Of a stretch of 32,961 nt of DNA, positions 7,475 to 15,201 are shown in pieces. The notes under the pieces are model-generated. The model made no database searches. It was not told where the DNA came from and worked only from the letters and a program-made list of their open reading frames with translations. The translations under genes and the position numbers were made by a program. The stretch comes from Nostoc sp. LEGE 12450 (lineage in GTDB: Bacteria > Cyanobacteriota > Cyanobacteriia > Cyanobacteriales > Nostocaceae), in NCBI RefSeq assembly GCF_015206895.1, contig NZ_JADEXU010000089.1, forward strand, positions 1-32,961. The letters are read 5' to 3'. The first letter of the stretch is position 1, and each line of letters begins with the position of its first letter.

Positions 7475-8089
7475 ATGGTTAACAATTTAGTAGGCGGCAT
7501 CATTCCACCACAGCCACCAATAGAAGGACAATCTGATGCTCATGTCTTGAAATCTCGTTTAGAATGGGGCGAACCAGCTTTTACAATACTGGATGTGCGC
7601 GATCGCAACACTTTCAATGAAGGTCACATTATGGGAGCAATGCCCATGCCTATAGATGAATTGGTAGAGCGTGCAGTACCTTCTTTAGATAAGAGTCGTG
7701 ATATTTACGTTTACGGTGCGAATGAAGAAGAAACTGCCCAAGCCGCGCAACAACTGCGTTCTAATGGATTTGAGCATGTCTCTCAACTGATAGGTGGTCT
7801 TGCTGGATGGAAGGCTATTGGTGGCCCAACAGAAGGGATTGTTGAATCAAAAACTCCCGCAGGTGCAGACGACTACAATATCGTAGATCGGCTAAAAGAT
7901 CACGAACAAAATCAGCCAAAGGGAGGTACTAGCGCGACGGAAGCCATCAAGAAAGGAGCTAGTAACCTCAAAGACAGTATTCAAGAAGGAGCTAGCAATC
8001 TCAAGGAAGGTATTCAAGAGGGAGCTAGCAATATTAAAGAAGGCATTAGTGAATCTAAAGACAGAGATGATTCCAATGTCAGCTCTTAG
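7475..8089 (+). CDS. Rhodanese-like domain protein lacking the catalytic cysteine, with 11-residue repeat tail
   Basis: 204 residues. Residues 20-115 form a rhodanese fold with LDVRDRNTFNEGHIMGA (39-55) and the closing IGGLAGWKA (107-115). The active-site loop that normally begins with cysteine after the VYVY strand reads GANEEE here (G81), and the protein has no cysteine, so it cannot act as a sulfurtransferase; a binding or regulatory role is inferred. The tail from residue 161 has three copies of GASNLKEGIQE-like 11-residue units, an amphipathic apolipoprotein or LEA-like pattern. Hydrophilic ends, no signal peptide. AAGGA precedes the ATG at good spacing. It is monocistronic; the upstream 280 bp is very AT-rich. 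Confidence 0.85.
   Translation: MVNNLVGGIIPPQPPIEGQSDAHVLKSRLEWGEPAFTILDVRDRNTFNEGHIMGAMPMPIDELVERAVPSLDKSRDIYVYGANEEETAQAAQQLRSNGFEHVSQLIGGLAGWKAIGGPTEGIVESKTPAGADDYNIVDRLKDHEQNQPKGGTSATEAIKKGASNLKDSIQEGASNLKEGIQEGASNIKEGISESKDRDDSNVSS
7955..8053 (+). repeat. Three tandem 33-bp coding repeats
   Basis: Each unit codes for the 11-residue motif GASNLK(D/E)(S/G)IQE or a variant. The units share GGAGCTAG at the start but differ at wobble positions, so the array is not brand new. Copy number may vary between strains. Confidence 0.8.
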
Positions 8090-8115
8090 GCAAAAATAAC
8101 TGAGAAAATTAGCCA

Positions 8116-8239
8116 TAGACCTCTTGCAGAAATCAAGAACAAAAACCCCACTATATCTTTGACTTACATCAAAGTCTCCCCTGTCTACTTGCAGGGAGAG
8201 GCTACAGGTGGGGTGTTAGAGAATTTGCCAAGAGGTCTA
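8116..8239. mobile_element. MITE-like inverted-repeat element, about 124 bp
   Basis: The left end TAGACCTCTTGCAGAAATC matches the inverted right end, which reads TAGACCTCTTGGCAAATTC, over 15 of 19 positions. Internal sequence contains a GGGGAGA/TCTCCCC-type inner hairpin. No transposase is encoded, so it is a non-autonomous element or a repetitive extragenic palindrome. A related end (CCTCTTGCAAAATTT, inverted) occurs at about 8329-8343, perhaps an older copy. The rest of the 8090-8427 gap shows no gene. Confidence 0.6.
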
Positions 8240-8427
8240 ATCTTGATTTTCTATGAGCAGAGAAGTCAAAATTCACAATTCGAAAGACAGAAGATTTTGA
8301 CTTTTAATACTGTCCTCCACCATAAATAAATTTTGCAAGAGGCTTCATGAATTACACTCATAAGGAAAGATGAAAATCTATCTTGCAATACCCAATACAA
8401 TATTTTGAAATAGATTTAATGTTTGCT

Positions 8428-9057
8428 CTAATGTTCAAACAAATCTTTAAATTGCAATAAATCTAAGGATACTATTGTTGGCAGAAATTCAAAACATTCT
8501 TGAGCAATTTTCCAACGTTCTTCTCTTTTGAGCATTTCTGTTAACTTCTGCTGCACACTAAGTAAGTAACGCACATCATTGGCAGCATAACTAAGTTGAG
8601 CTTCAGACAGACTAACGGCGTTACCCCAATCAGAACTTTGAGAGCTTTTATCCAGTTCTACTTTTTCTAACTCTTGCACCACATCTTTGAGTCCGTGGCG
8701 ATTTGTGTAAGTACGGGCTAACTTACTAGCAATTTTGGTGCAAAAAACAGGGCTAACCTGAATCCCCAGATTGGCCCGCAAAGTGGCAATGTCAAAGCGA
8801 GCAAAGTGAAACACTTTTACAACATTGGCCGCTTCGAAGAGTTTTTTTAAATTTGGGGCCTCAGTTTGTCCTTTGGCTATGCGAATTACAGTGACTTTCC
8901 CTTCTAGGTTGCACAGCTGGACAAGACACAAGCGATCGCGCTGTGGCAATAATCCCATCGTTTCTGTGTCAACTGCGATCGCTGTCGATTCTAAATACTG
9001 TCCAAGGGCTGCGTCACTGAGATCGCGATCACTTACCTGAAAATCTTGTAATGTCAT
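8428..9057 (-). CDS. RNase D-like 3'-5' exonuclease (DEDD family)
   Basis: 209 residues from the ATG at 9057; a TTG at 9096 would add 13 residues and has no better ribosome site. Exo I motif is AVDTETMGL, Exo II lies in VKVFHFARFDIATL, and Exo III in LSYAANDVRYLL with the catalytic tyrosine and aspartate, so the active site is complete. The HRDC domain of full RNase D is missing; the protein is the short form common in cyanobacteria. The likely role is 3' trimming of structured RNA such as tRNA precursors; the substrate is inferred from family. Convergent with the preceding rhodanese gene; the secreted CAP protein gene lies about 90 bp upstream in the same direction. Confidence 0.9.
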   Translation of the reverse strand: MTLQDFQVSDRDLSDAALGQYLESTAIAVDTETMGLLPQRDRLCLVQLCNLEGKVTVIRIAKGQTEAPNLKKLFEAANVVKVFHFARFDIATLRANLGIQVSPVFCTKIASKLARTYTNRHGLKDVVQELEKVELDKSSQSSDWGNAVSLSEAQLSYAANDVRYLLSVQQKLTEMLKREERWKIAQECFEFLPTIVSLDLLQFKDLFEH

Positions 9058-9145
9058 GAATTGTTCAAAAATAATAGCAGTGTCCAACAGATACAAGTCT
9101 TGTCAGACACTACATTATTATTGTGCAAAAAATCATAAATTAAAT

Positions 9146-9694
9146 CTACCTAGTGCGAAAAAAGATTTGTGTCAGGTAGACTTCGCCTTGATTATTAGTA
9201 GCAACACCAATTCCAGTCAGGTTGTAATTTCCTTTCAGATTCTTTAGATGTCCGGGACTGTTGATCCAACCAGTAACAGCTTCCTCTACGGGGTTGCTAT
9301 ATCCTCGGTTAAAAGCAACATTTTCCGCCGCACTGTTGTAGCGAATAGGGATAGCTTTGACTCGCCCTTCAAATCCCTGATGGCTAAATGGAGTTTTACC
9401 CTTAGCCATATTCTGACTATGAATTCTTGCCTGTCGAGTAATATTTGCATTTAGGGTCAACTTTGGCAGTCCTTTAGAAGCCCGATATCGATTAATTTGC
9501 TCAAAAACTGATTTTTCTAGCTCAGTAGTTTTAAAAGTAGGAGTCGATATTGCAACCTGACTGGAAAAAAGCGACAACAGCTTATTACGGGTGGATGTAT
9601 TCGTAGAAGGATGATTTGGTATCGGAACAGTCGTTAATCCACTAGCAAGGACAAGCGCACTTAAAGCGATGCCAAAAGCAGTTTGTCGGAACAT
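9146..9694 (-). CDS. Secreted CAP (SCP/PR1) domain protein, copy 1
   Basis: 182 residues. An N-terminal signal peptide or anchor (about residues 1-22, FGIALSALVLASGLTTV) precedes a CAP domain running from about residue 60 to the end. Conserved elements are RIHSQNMA, FSHQGFEGRV with the pocket histidine, AAENVAFNRG with the glutamate, and WINSPGHLKNL with the second histidine. Bacterial CAP proteins are extracellular or periplasmic and their activities are poorly defined. It is a tandem paralogue of the gene at 10393-10920; the two share long stretches including HSQNMA and TGIGVA. Ends in FFRTR. ATG start with GGAG absent but plausible context. Confidence 0.9.
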   Translation of the reverse strand: MFRQTAFGIALSALVLASGLTTVPIPNHPSTNTSTRNKLLSLFSSQVAISTPTFKTTELEKSVFEQINRYRASKGLPKLTLNANITRQARIHSQNMAKGKTPFSHQGFEGRVKAIPIRYNSAAENVAFNRGYSNPVEEAVTGWINSPGHLKNLKGNYNLTGIGVATNNQGEVYLTQIFFRTR

Positions 9695-9976
9695 GGAGAA
9701 TTGCGTGATGTGTAGAGATATAAGACTTCTACTCTACCTTATTGTTCCAACGATATATACCACGATACTATTAAGGATTGATGAATTTCGGCAATCTGGC
9801 TAAATCCTTTACAAGAAATAGAAAAACTCATTTCCAATTGTCAATATTTCAATAGTTCCTTTTCATAAAATCACGGTTATTTTTGCTGAAAATTTCAGAT
9901 TTTCATGAATTACTAAAAAATAATGTGGTTTAAATTACATTTGTCTATTAAATACTACATGATTCAACATTTAATT

Positions 9977-10392
9977 TATAGCGGTTCTTAATTGCATAAA
10001 ATACAGACCTAATCCCCAGCCCATTATAGGGAAGGGGAGTAAGACTCAAAGCCTCTCTACTTTTAGGAGAGAGGTTAAACTGTATTGCTTCCATTCGATA
10101 ACCGCTATATAAGACTTACACATCAGGTATAAAATGTCGGGGCATTCATATAAATGCATTCGCGGAGCATCTCGTAGAGAAGCGGCTTCCCGCAAAGTAT
10201 TGCCCCTACGGTAAATCATTTCACTGCCTTTTTACATAAGTCCTAATTTAGAACAAGCTTTTTCCCCAGACTGAAGTCTGAGGAATTTGCGAAAACTTTT
10301 ATGAGAGAGATTTTGAATCTTACTCCCCAACGCTAGTAGGTAAGGGGTTGCTCTTGTTAGGTCTGTATTCTATGCAATTGAGAACCGCTATA
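9977..10392. mobile_element. Composite inverted-repeat element, about 416 bp, between the CAP genes
   Basis: Terminal inverted repeats of 36 bp at 9977-10012 and 10357-10392 begin TATAGCGGTTCT and end ACAGACCTAA; they match at 34 of 36 positions. A third, weaker inverted end with CCGCTATA lies at about 10076-10109, so 9977-10109 may be an inner 133-bp unit. Inside are GC-rich Nostoc repeat pieces (about 10157-10204) and a CAGACT-GA-AGTCTG hairpin at 10269-10282. There is no transposase frame. The right end touches the stop codon of the second CAP gene. TA at each outer edge could be a target duplication. Confidence 0.75.
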
Positions 10393-10920
10393 TCAGCGAA
10401 AGAAAATTTGTGTGAAGTAGACTTTGCCTGCACTATTGCTGGCGACACCAATCCCCGTCTTATTAAAATTGCCTCTGATGTTGGCTAGATGCCCTGGACT
10501 TTTGAGCCAGCCTTGAACGGCTTTCGTCGCCGGGTCAGTATATCCCTGGTTGTAAGCAACATTTTCACCAGCAGATGTGTAAGAAATGCCGGTTGCTTTA
10601 ATACGCTCTGAAAATCCTGTATGTCCAAAAGGAACTTTCCCACTAGCCATATTCTGACTATGAATCCTGGCTTGATTATCGATAGCAGAATTACGAGTTA
10701 GTGCTGGTAGCCTTTGGGAAGTTCTGTAGCTATTAATTTGGTTGAAAACCGATTGCTCTACAGCAGCAGTATTGATACTAGATGCTGCAATTTTGAAAGC
10801 ATCACTTGATATAGATGAAGACACTGGTGTAAAAGTTGAATTTGTTACAGGAGTAGCGATCGCTCCGCTACTGAGGACAATAGTGCCTAAAGCAACGCCG
10901 TAGATTGTTCTTTTAATCAT
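10393..10920 (-). CDS. Secreted CAP (SCP/PR1) domain protein, copy 2
   Basis: 175 residues. Signal peptide about 1-22 (YGVALGTIVLSSGAIATPV), a serine/threonine-rich linker, then a CAP domain with RIHSQNMA, FGHTGFSERI, AGENVAYNQG and WLKSPGHLANI, i.e. both pocket histidines and the glutamate. A paralogue of the gene at 9146-9694. It ends at FFR while copy 1 continues TR, and its TGA sits directly beside the inverted-repeat element, so the last residues may have been trimmed by the insertion. Same strand as copy 1 but separated by about 700 bp, so probably transcribed separately. Confidence 0.9.
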   Translation of the reverse strand: MIKRTIYGVALGTIVLSSGAIATPVTNSTFTPVSSSISSDAFKIAASSINTAAVEQSVFNQINSYRTSQRLPALTRNSAIDNQARIHSQNMASGKVPFGHTGFSERIKATGISYTSAGENVAYNQGYTDPATKAVQGWLKSPGHLANIRGNFNKTGIGVASNSAGKVYFTQIFFR

Positions 10921-11150
10921 GTGCTGAAAGTAAACTTCCAGACAATCTAATCAAACTAATCTAAATGTGACAAATTGCTTATAGGTCTATATATTTCTGT
11001 TTATGCTCTTTTTTGTTCAAACGCGACTACAAAACTTTAAAATTCACAATCTTACGAAAAAAGTGCTGTTTATGAAAAATTTCCCTCTACCATTAGGAGT
11101 ATTTTCGCTATTTAAACAGCATAATTTTCTCCACTAAAGCCTCTGTACGG

Positions 11151-11438
11151 CTAGCTTTGGTTGAGAGTTTCTAACTCTTCCTGCACCACACGTAACACCC
11201 GTGCAATATATTCTGCACGCCACTGTTCTCGCTCTTTTGTTACTTTTGCATCTGGTTCGTAAGCTTCGATCTCAGTAGCCGATAAAATACCTTTAACCTC
11301 TAGTAACCTTTCAATGGTATCCAGGCGCTCATGCAGCACAGACACCTCGCCAGTCAAAGCCATGACCATCGCTAACAATTTATCGATTTGTGGATTGTCT
11401 AAGTAAACAGGTCGTTTGCCCTTAGCTATTTTTGTCAT
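11151..11438 (-). CDS. Small conserved-looking protein of unknown function
   Basis: 95 residues, no domain recognised. A basic N-terminus (KIAKGKRPVYLDNPQIDKL) is followed by a helix-forming segment with hydrophobic heptads (LLAMVMALTGEVSVLHERLDT) that may form a coiled coil, then an acidic middle and a final helix VLRVVQEELETLNQ. No signal or membrane segment. Codon use and length suggest a true gene. It lies downstream of the methyltransferase in the same direction but beyond a terminator-like hairpin, so it is probably a separate unit. Confidence 0.65.
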   Translation of the reverse strand: MTKIAKGKRPVYLDNPQIDKLLAMVMALTGEVSVLHERLDTIERLLEVKGILSATEIEAYEPDAKVTKEREQWRAEYIARVLRVVQEELETLNQS

Positions 11439-11483
11439 CCTAATACCAATTCTCCAAAAGTAAGACTACATACACAAAACAAA

Positions 11484-11508
11484 GAAACCCAGATAAAATC
11501 TGGCTTTC
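11484..11508 (-). terminator. Rho-independent terminator-like hairpin after the methyltransferase
   Basis: Read on the minus strand: GAAAGCCAGA, loop TTTTA, TCTGGGTTTC, then TTTGTTTTG. The stem is 10 bp with one mismatch and a T-rich tail. It stands about 25 bp after the methyltransferase stop, in the right place to end the trpB-methyltransferase transcript. Confidence 0.65.
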
Positions 11509-11533
11509 TCAATTACGAATTACGAATTGGTAT

Positions 11534-12694
11534 TTACTTCGTTGCAGCAACAACAAACCAAGTGTTTAGGCTGCCTGAGTTACCATTTTGAAAAAGACCA
11601 TTAGTTACTTTTGCTTTCCATGCCCCATTAGGGACAAACTTCTCGAATGTCTTATCTGCTGCAAAACCAGCCTCAGTAGCTAGCGTCACCAAATCCAGAT
11701 CGCGTACTGCACTCCAGAAGGGTTCGTTGTTGTTAGCGGTTTCCCAATCAAAAATGAACTGTGTATAAACATCTATATGATGATATAAGGGTGCTTCCAG
11801 ATGGAGCATGATTCCACCGGGAGCCAGTAGACGATAAGATTCTTGCATGACTTTACGGACGGCTGGCGGGGGAATTTCATGCAGCAAAATATGAGAAACC
11901 ACTAAGTCAAATGATTCATCTGGAAAGTTAGTATGTTCGGCATTTTGCTGTGAGAAGTGTACCCGTTTGCCTAAATCTTCGGCTCTTGCATGAGCGTAAC
12001 GCAACATGGGTGCGCCGACATCAATGGCATGGACTTCTGCATCTGGGTAAGCATCTGCGTAGGGTAATGTACTATTACCAATAGAACATCCCATATCAAG
12101 AATTTTTCTGGGTCGAAAGTCTGGATACTCTGGCAGAAGGTAGTTTTGGACTATAGATAGCCCCATATCATTATTCAGCGGCCCCAACCAACCAAGACCA
12201 TAAAGGTAAGCGCCGCGATCGTAGGTTGCGCCAGCAGCTACATCATCAGCAGTGAATTCACTGTGATATCCTCCAGGCATACAGTGAATGTCTACAGCTT
12301 TTTGATAATTAGGTATTTGAAAATTTGGGTCGAGGGTTAAAGTACCCAGTTCACTACCACGATCTTTGGCACGCTCAATCAATTCTGGCAGTTGTCTGTC
12401 AACACTGGTATTTACAGCATTCCATAATATTTCCTGGTTGATGCGCTTGAGGGCACTAGTCCATTGGTAGTAGGGTTCATGCTGCATTACTTCCCGAATT
12501 TCATGGCGATTTTGGGGAGGACGCTGATGTTCTTGTTCAAACTTCGGCTTGGCTAGTTTTTCATAAACTACTTTATTGCCAGGAGAAATATTCCTGAAAA
12601 TATGCTTTTTCAGACTTTGCACAAAGTTTTGACGTGCCAACTCATCATGAGTGGGTTGTGGTAGCATAGCGTGTTGGAATTGTTGATCCATCAT
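11534..12694 (-). CDS. Class I SAM-dependent methyltransferase
   Basis: 386 residues. The N-terminal 190 residues are of unknown fold and include a charged region with PPQNRHEIREVMQHEP. The Rossmann core starts at motif I ILDMGCSIGNS (198-208), continues with the acidic residue after strand 2 in VHAIDVG, motif with FSQQNAE, and FDLVVSHILLHEIP (post-II), then LAPGGIMLHLE. This is the Methyltransf_11/25 pattern; the substrate cannot be read from sequence. The start codon ATGATG is preceded by GGGAGGA, a strong Shine-Dalgarno. It follows trpB by 29 bp on the same strand, so the two are likely co-transcribed, although a role in tryptophan metabolism is not implied. Confidence 0.88.
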   Translation of the reverse strand: MMDQQFQHAMLPQPTHDELARQNFVQSLKKHIFRNISPGNKVVYEKLAKPKFEQEHQRPPQNRHEIREVMQHEPYYQWTSALKRINQEILWNAVNTSVDRQLPELIERAKDRGSELGTLTLDPNFQIPNYQKAVDIHCMPGGYHSEFTADDVAAGATYDRGAYLYGLGWLGPLNNDMGLSIVQNYLLPEYPDFRPRKILDMGCSIGNSTLPYADAYPDAEVHAIDVGAPMLRYAHARAEDLGKRVHFSQQNAEHTNFPDESFDLVVSHILLHEIPPPAVRKVMQESYRLLAPGGIMLHLEAPLYHHIDVYTQFIFDWETANNNEPFWSAVRDLDLVTLATEAGFAADKTFEKFVPNGAWKAKVTNGLFQNGNSGSLNTWFVVAATK

Positions 12695-12723
12695 TAGCTT
12701 CCTCCCAAATATTTTACGTAGAT

Positions 12724-13959
12724 TTACGCTGGATCTAATAACTTAGCTACCGTTTGTACATCTTTATCACCGCGTCCAGAACAGTTAATTACAATCCGAG
12801 GACTGCCGCTTAGTTGGGGACATAAGGTTTCAAGATATGCGATCGCATGGGCTGTTTCTAATGCTGGGATAATCCCTTCCAATTTCGATAATCGCTGGAA
12901 TGCAGCCATTGCCTCTGCATCTGTCACACTATAATATTCAGCGCGACCGGTGTCTTTCAAATAGCTATGTTCTGGCCCCACACCGGGATAATCTAACCCT
13001 GCACTAATTGAGTGCGCCTCAATGATTTGCCCATCCTCATCTTGTAATAGATAGCTCATTGCTCCGTGCAATACACCAACTCGCCCTTTTGTCAAGGTTG
13101 CTGCGTGTTTTTCGGTATTAACACCTTCTCCTGCTGCCTCAACCCCAATGAACCGGATAGAAGGCTCATTAATAAACTCATAAAATAGTCCCATTGCATT
13201 GGAACCACCACCCACACAAGCCAAGAGAATATCAGGCAGTGTGCCCCACTTTTCCATTGCTTGGGCGCGAGTTTCTTGCCCGATTACTGCATGGAAATCA
13301 CGTACCATCATCGGGTAGGGATGGGGGCCTGCTACTGAACCAAGGATGTAGTGAGTTGTTTCCACATTTGTTACCCAATCGCGGATTGCTTCCGAAGTGG
13401 CATCTTTCAGGGTTCCAGTTCCCGCTTCCACCGGACGCACTTCTGCCCCCATCAACCGCATTCTGAAAACATTTAAAGATTGGCGTTCCATATCATGAAC
13501 GCCCATATAAATTACACATTCCAGCCCAAAACGAGCGCAAACTGTGGCTGTAGCAACTCCATGTTGTCCAGCACCAGTTTCGGCAATAATCCGTTGCTTA
13601 CCCATGCGTTTCGCTAACAAAACCTGACCAAGAGCATTATTGATTTTGTGAGCGCCGGTATGATTTAAATCTTCGCGCTTTAGATAAATTTGTGGCCCAG
13701 TGCGATCGGGTCGGGCATAATGAGCAGTCAGGCGTTCCGCGAAATACAATGGTGTGGCGCGTCCCACATAGTCTCGTAACAACTGCTGTAATTCTGCTTG
13801 AAAACCAGGGTCATTGCGGTATTGCTGATAAGCTGTTTCTAATTCAGCAAGGGCAGGCATCAGCGTTTCAGGTACATACTTACCGCCGAAGCGTCCAAAG
13901 CGACCTAACGCATCGGGAACCTGAGCAGTTGAACTTGGAGAGAGGGGAGTGGTAGTCAC
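12724..13959 (-). CDS. trpB: Tryptophan synthase beta chain
   Basis: PLP enzyme that condenses indole with L-serine to give tryptophan, normally in an alpha2beta2 complex with TrpA. 411 residues, typical size. FGRFGGKYVPETLMPAL at the N-terminus and LNHTGAHKINNALGQ with the PLP lysine at 105 are diagnostic; GGGSNAMG later in the protein binds the cofactor phosphate. It starts at GTG. trpA is not in the window; trpC lies 3 kb away as a separate unit, consistent with dispersed trp genes in cyanobacteria. It is followed by a methyltransferase after 29 bp. Confidence 0.97.
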   Translation of the reverse strand: MTTTPLSPSSTAQVPDALGRFGRFGGKYVPETLMPALAELETAYQQYRNDPGFQAELQQLLRDYVGRATPLYFAERLTAHYARPDRTGPQIYLKREDLNHTGAHKINNALGQVLLAKRMGKQRIIAETGAGQHGVATATVCARFGLECVIYMGVHDMERQSLNVFRMRLMGAEVRPVEAGTGTLKDATSEAIRDWVTNVETTHYILGSVAGPHPYPMMVRDFHAVIGQETRAQAMEKWGTLPDILLACVGGGSNAMGLFYEFINEPSIRFIGVEAAGEGVNTEKHAATLTKGRVGVLHGAMSYLLQDEDGQIIEAHSISAGLDYPGVGPEHSYLKDTGRAEYYSVTDAEAMAAFQRLSKLEGIIPALETAHAIAYLETLCPQLSGSPRIVINCSGRGDKDVQTVAKLLDPA

Positions 13960-14035
13960 AGGCTGTTTTCAATGACGGAAATGACTTAATTATTATAGAA
14001 AAGTCTGGGGCATATCTGGGTATATCTAGGGAATG

Positions 14036-14155
14036 GGGAATGGGGAAGAAGCAAGGGAGCAGGGGAGCAGGGGACAAGAGGTGAGAACTTGAAACAAGTC
14101 TTTCCCCTTGTCCCCAAGTCCCCTTGTCCCTAAGTCCTCTTCCCAATTCCCAATT
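14036..14155. repeat. Dispersed Nostoc-type repeat, copy A (GGGGAGCA heptamers and CCCAATT)
   Basis: GC-rich short tandem units such as GGGGAGCA lead into a core with ACAAGAGGTGAGAACTTGAA and CTTTCCCCTTGTCCCCA, then CCCAATTCCCAATTCC. The core (about 14072-14116) is repeated at 19680-19725. It lies between divergent trpB and the SUI1-like gene. CAAGGGG/CCCCTTG arms allow hairpins. Confidence 0.8.
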
Positions 14156-14257
14156 CCTGGCAATGGATTTGTAATGCTAGCCTAGAAATTGATATCCCAG
14201 CAGAATGGTTGCGTAGAAGTTTCCACTGCCTTTGAAATTTTTCTTAACAAATATTTT

Positions 14258-14605
14258 ATGTCTTCTTCCAATTCTAAATCTTCTGACAAAAGCTTCGTCT
14301 ACCGCGAATTTGGTAACGACAACTCCGCCGCCACAGAAAGACCAATTCCAGAACTACCCCCACAACAACAAAATCTTAAAGTACAAGCTTCCCGCAAAGG
14401 ACGCAAAGGCAAAACTGTCACAGTGATTAGCGGTTTTCAAGCTAAACCAGAAACCTTGGCAGATTTAGTGAAGCAGTTGAAAACCCAGTGTGGTACAGGT
14501 GGGACACTTAAAGATAACGAAATTGAAATTCAGGGCGAACACAAACAGAAAATTGTCGAGATTTTGACCAAGCTAGGTTATAAAGCCAAAATTAGCGGTG
14601 GCTAA
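14258..14605 (+). CDS. SUI1/eIF1-like translation factor (YciH family)
   Basis: 115 residues from the ATG at 14258; an in-frame start at 14189 would add 23 residues unlike the family. The serine-rich N-terminus is disordered, then basic RKGRKGKTVTVISGFQ leads into the SUI1 fold with LVKQLKTQCGTGGTLKDNEI and IQGEHKQKIVEILTKLGYKAK, the core signature of eIF1/SUI1 and bacterial YciH. Such proteins bind the small ribosomal subunit and influence start selection in other systems; the bacterial role is less certain. Divergent from trpB. Confidence 0.93.
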   Translation: MSSSNSKSSDKSFVYREFGNDNSAATERPIPELPPQQQNLKVQASRKGRKGKTVTVISGFQAKPETLADLVKQLKTQCGTGGTLKDNEIEIQGEHKQKIVEILTKLGYKAKISGG

Positions 14606-14734
14606 TTTTGAGTGCGGTTTCCCGCATCTTAACCGCGACTTCGATTGAGAAAGGGAATGTTATCTTTGAGAGGTACAAACATGCTTGAACAGTGGTAGAA
14701 GAATACCCAACAAGCTATTTTTGGTGAGTTTAAT

Positions 14735-14740
14735 AGGAGG
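14735..14740 (+). promoter_or_regulatory. Strong Shine-Dalgarno of the Pmp3-like gene
   Basis: AGGAGG stands five bases before the ATG at 14746. Most neighbouring genes have weak sites, so this perfect match helps to establish the short gene. Confidence 0.85.
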
Positions 14741-14745
14741 TTTAC

Positions 14746-14904
14746 ATGGATTTAGTTCGGCTTCTGTGTGCCATTTTCGTGCCGCCTTTGGGAGTTTTTT
14801 TACAAGTAGGTTTTGGTATAGATTTTTGGATTAATATAGTATTGACGCTTTTTGGTTACATTCCTGGAATTATTCATGCAGTATGGATAATTGCTAAGAA
14901 ATAA
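14746..14904 (+). CDS. Pmp3/UPF0057 (YqaE) family small membrane protein
   Basis: 52 residues: two hydrophobic helices (about 3-22 and 28-50) separated by FGIDFW. IFVPPLGVFLQVGFG and LTLFGYIPGIIHAVWII match the Pmp3/YqaE family, small proteolipids linked to salt, cold and membrane-potential stress in plants, yeast and bacteria. It has a perfect AGGAGG ribosome site and a hairpin terminator candidate after it. It is too short to be found by length-limited ORF callers. No neighbour on the same strand is close enough for an operon. Confidence 0.92.
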   Translation: MDLVRLLCAIFVPPLGVFLQVGFGIDFWINIVLTLFGYIPGIIHAVWIIAKK

Positions 14905-14941
14905 TTCTTTGTACGAGTAGATTGGGTGTAAGCATCTCTAC

Positions 14942-14965
14942 AGAGGCAATTAATCAATTGCCTCT
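14942..14965 (+). terminator. Hairpin after the Pmp3-like gene
   Basis: AGAGGCAATT-AATC-AATTGCCTCT is a perfect 10-bp stem with a 4-base loop, 38 bp downstream of the stop. No strong T-run follows on the plus strand, so it could also be a repetitive palindrome of the GTAGAGGCAAT type common in Nostoc. Confidence 0.5.
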
Positions 14966-15057
14966 ACAAAAAGATTTTTGAGTTGGATGTCTGCACGGAT
15001 ATATCACAACACTATATTTCTTTTACTTACAGCAGATTGCGCTCTAATCGAATATAC

Positions 15058-15086
15058 GTAGAGACGTAGCAGTGCTACGTCTCTAC
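15058..15086. repeat. Perfect 14-bp inverted repeat (GTAGAGACG family), copy 1
   Basis: GTAGAGACGTAGCA, one base, TGCTACGTCTCTAC. The same family recurs after the SWIM gene at 21671-21696. These palindromes are dispersed in Nostoc-type genomes and often lie at gene ends; here it is between convergent transcripts (Pmp3-like, carbonic anhydrase). Confidence 0.75.
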
Positions 15087-15201
15087 AGGGTTTTGGGTTT
15101 TATATATGTACTTCATTTACCTGAAATGTGCTGTAAAAAACTCTAAAGACACGATAAATCATGTCGATAAAGCATTAATCTCTGTGGCAGTCAATCCCGA
15201 A

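Noticed and set aside
13692..14146. Frames antisense to trpB and across the dispersed repeat
   Set aside because: They result from low-complexity repeat DNA or lie opposite trpB.
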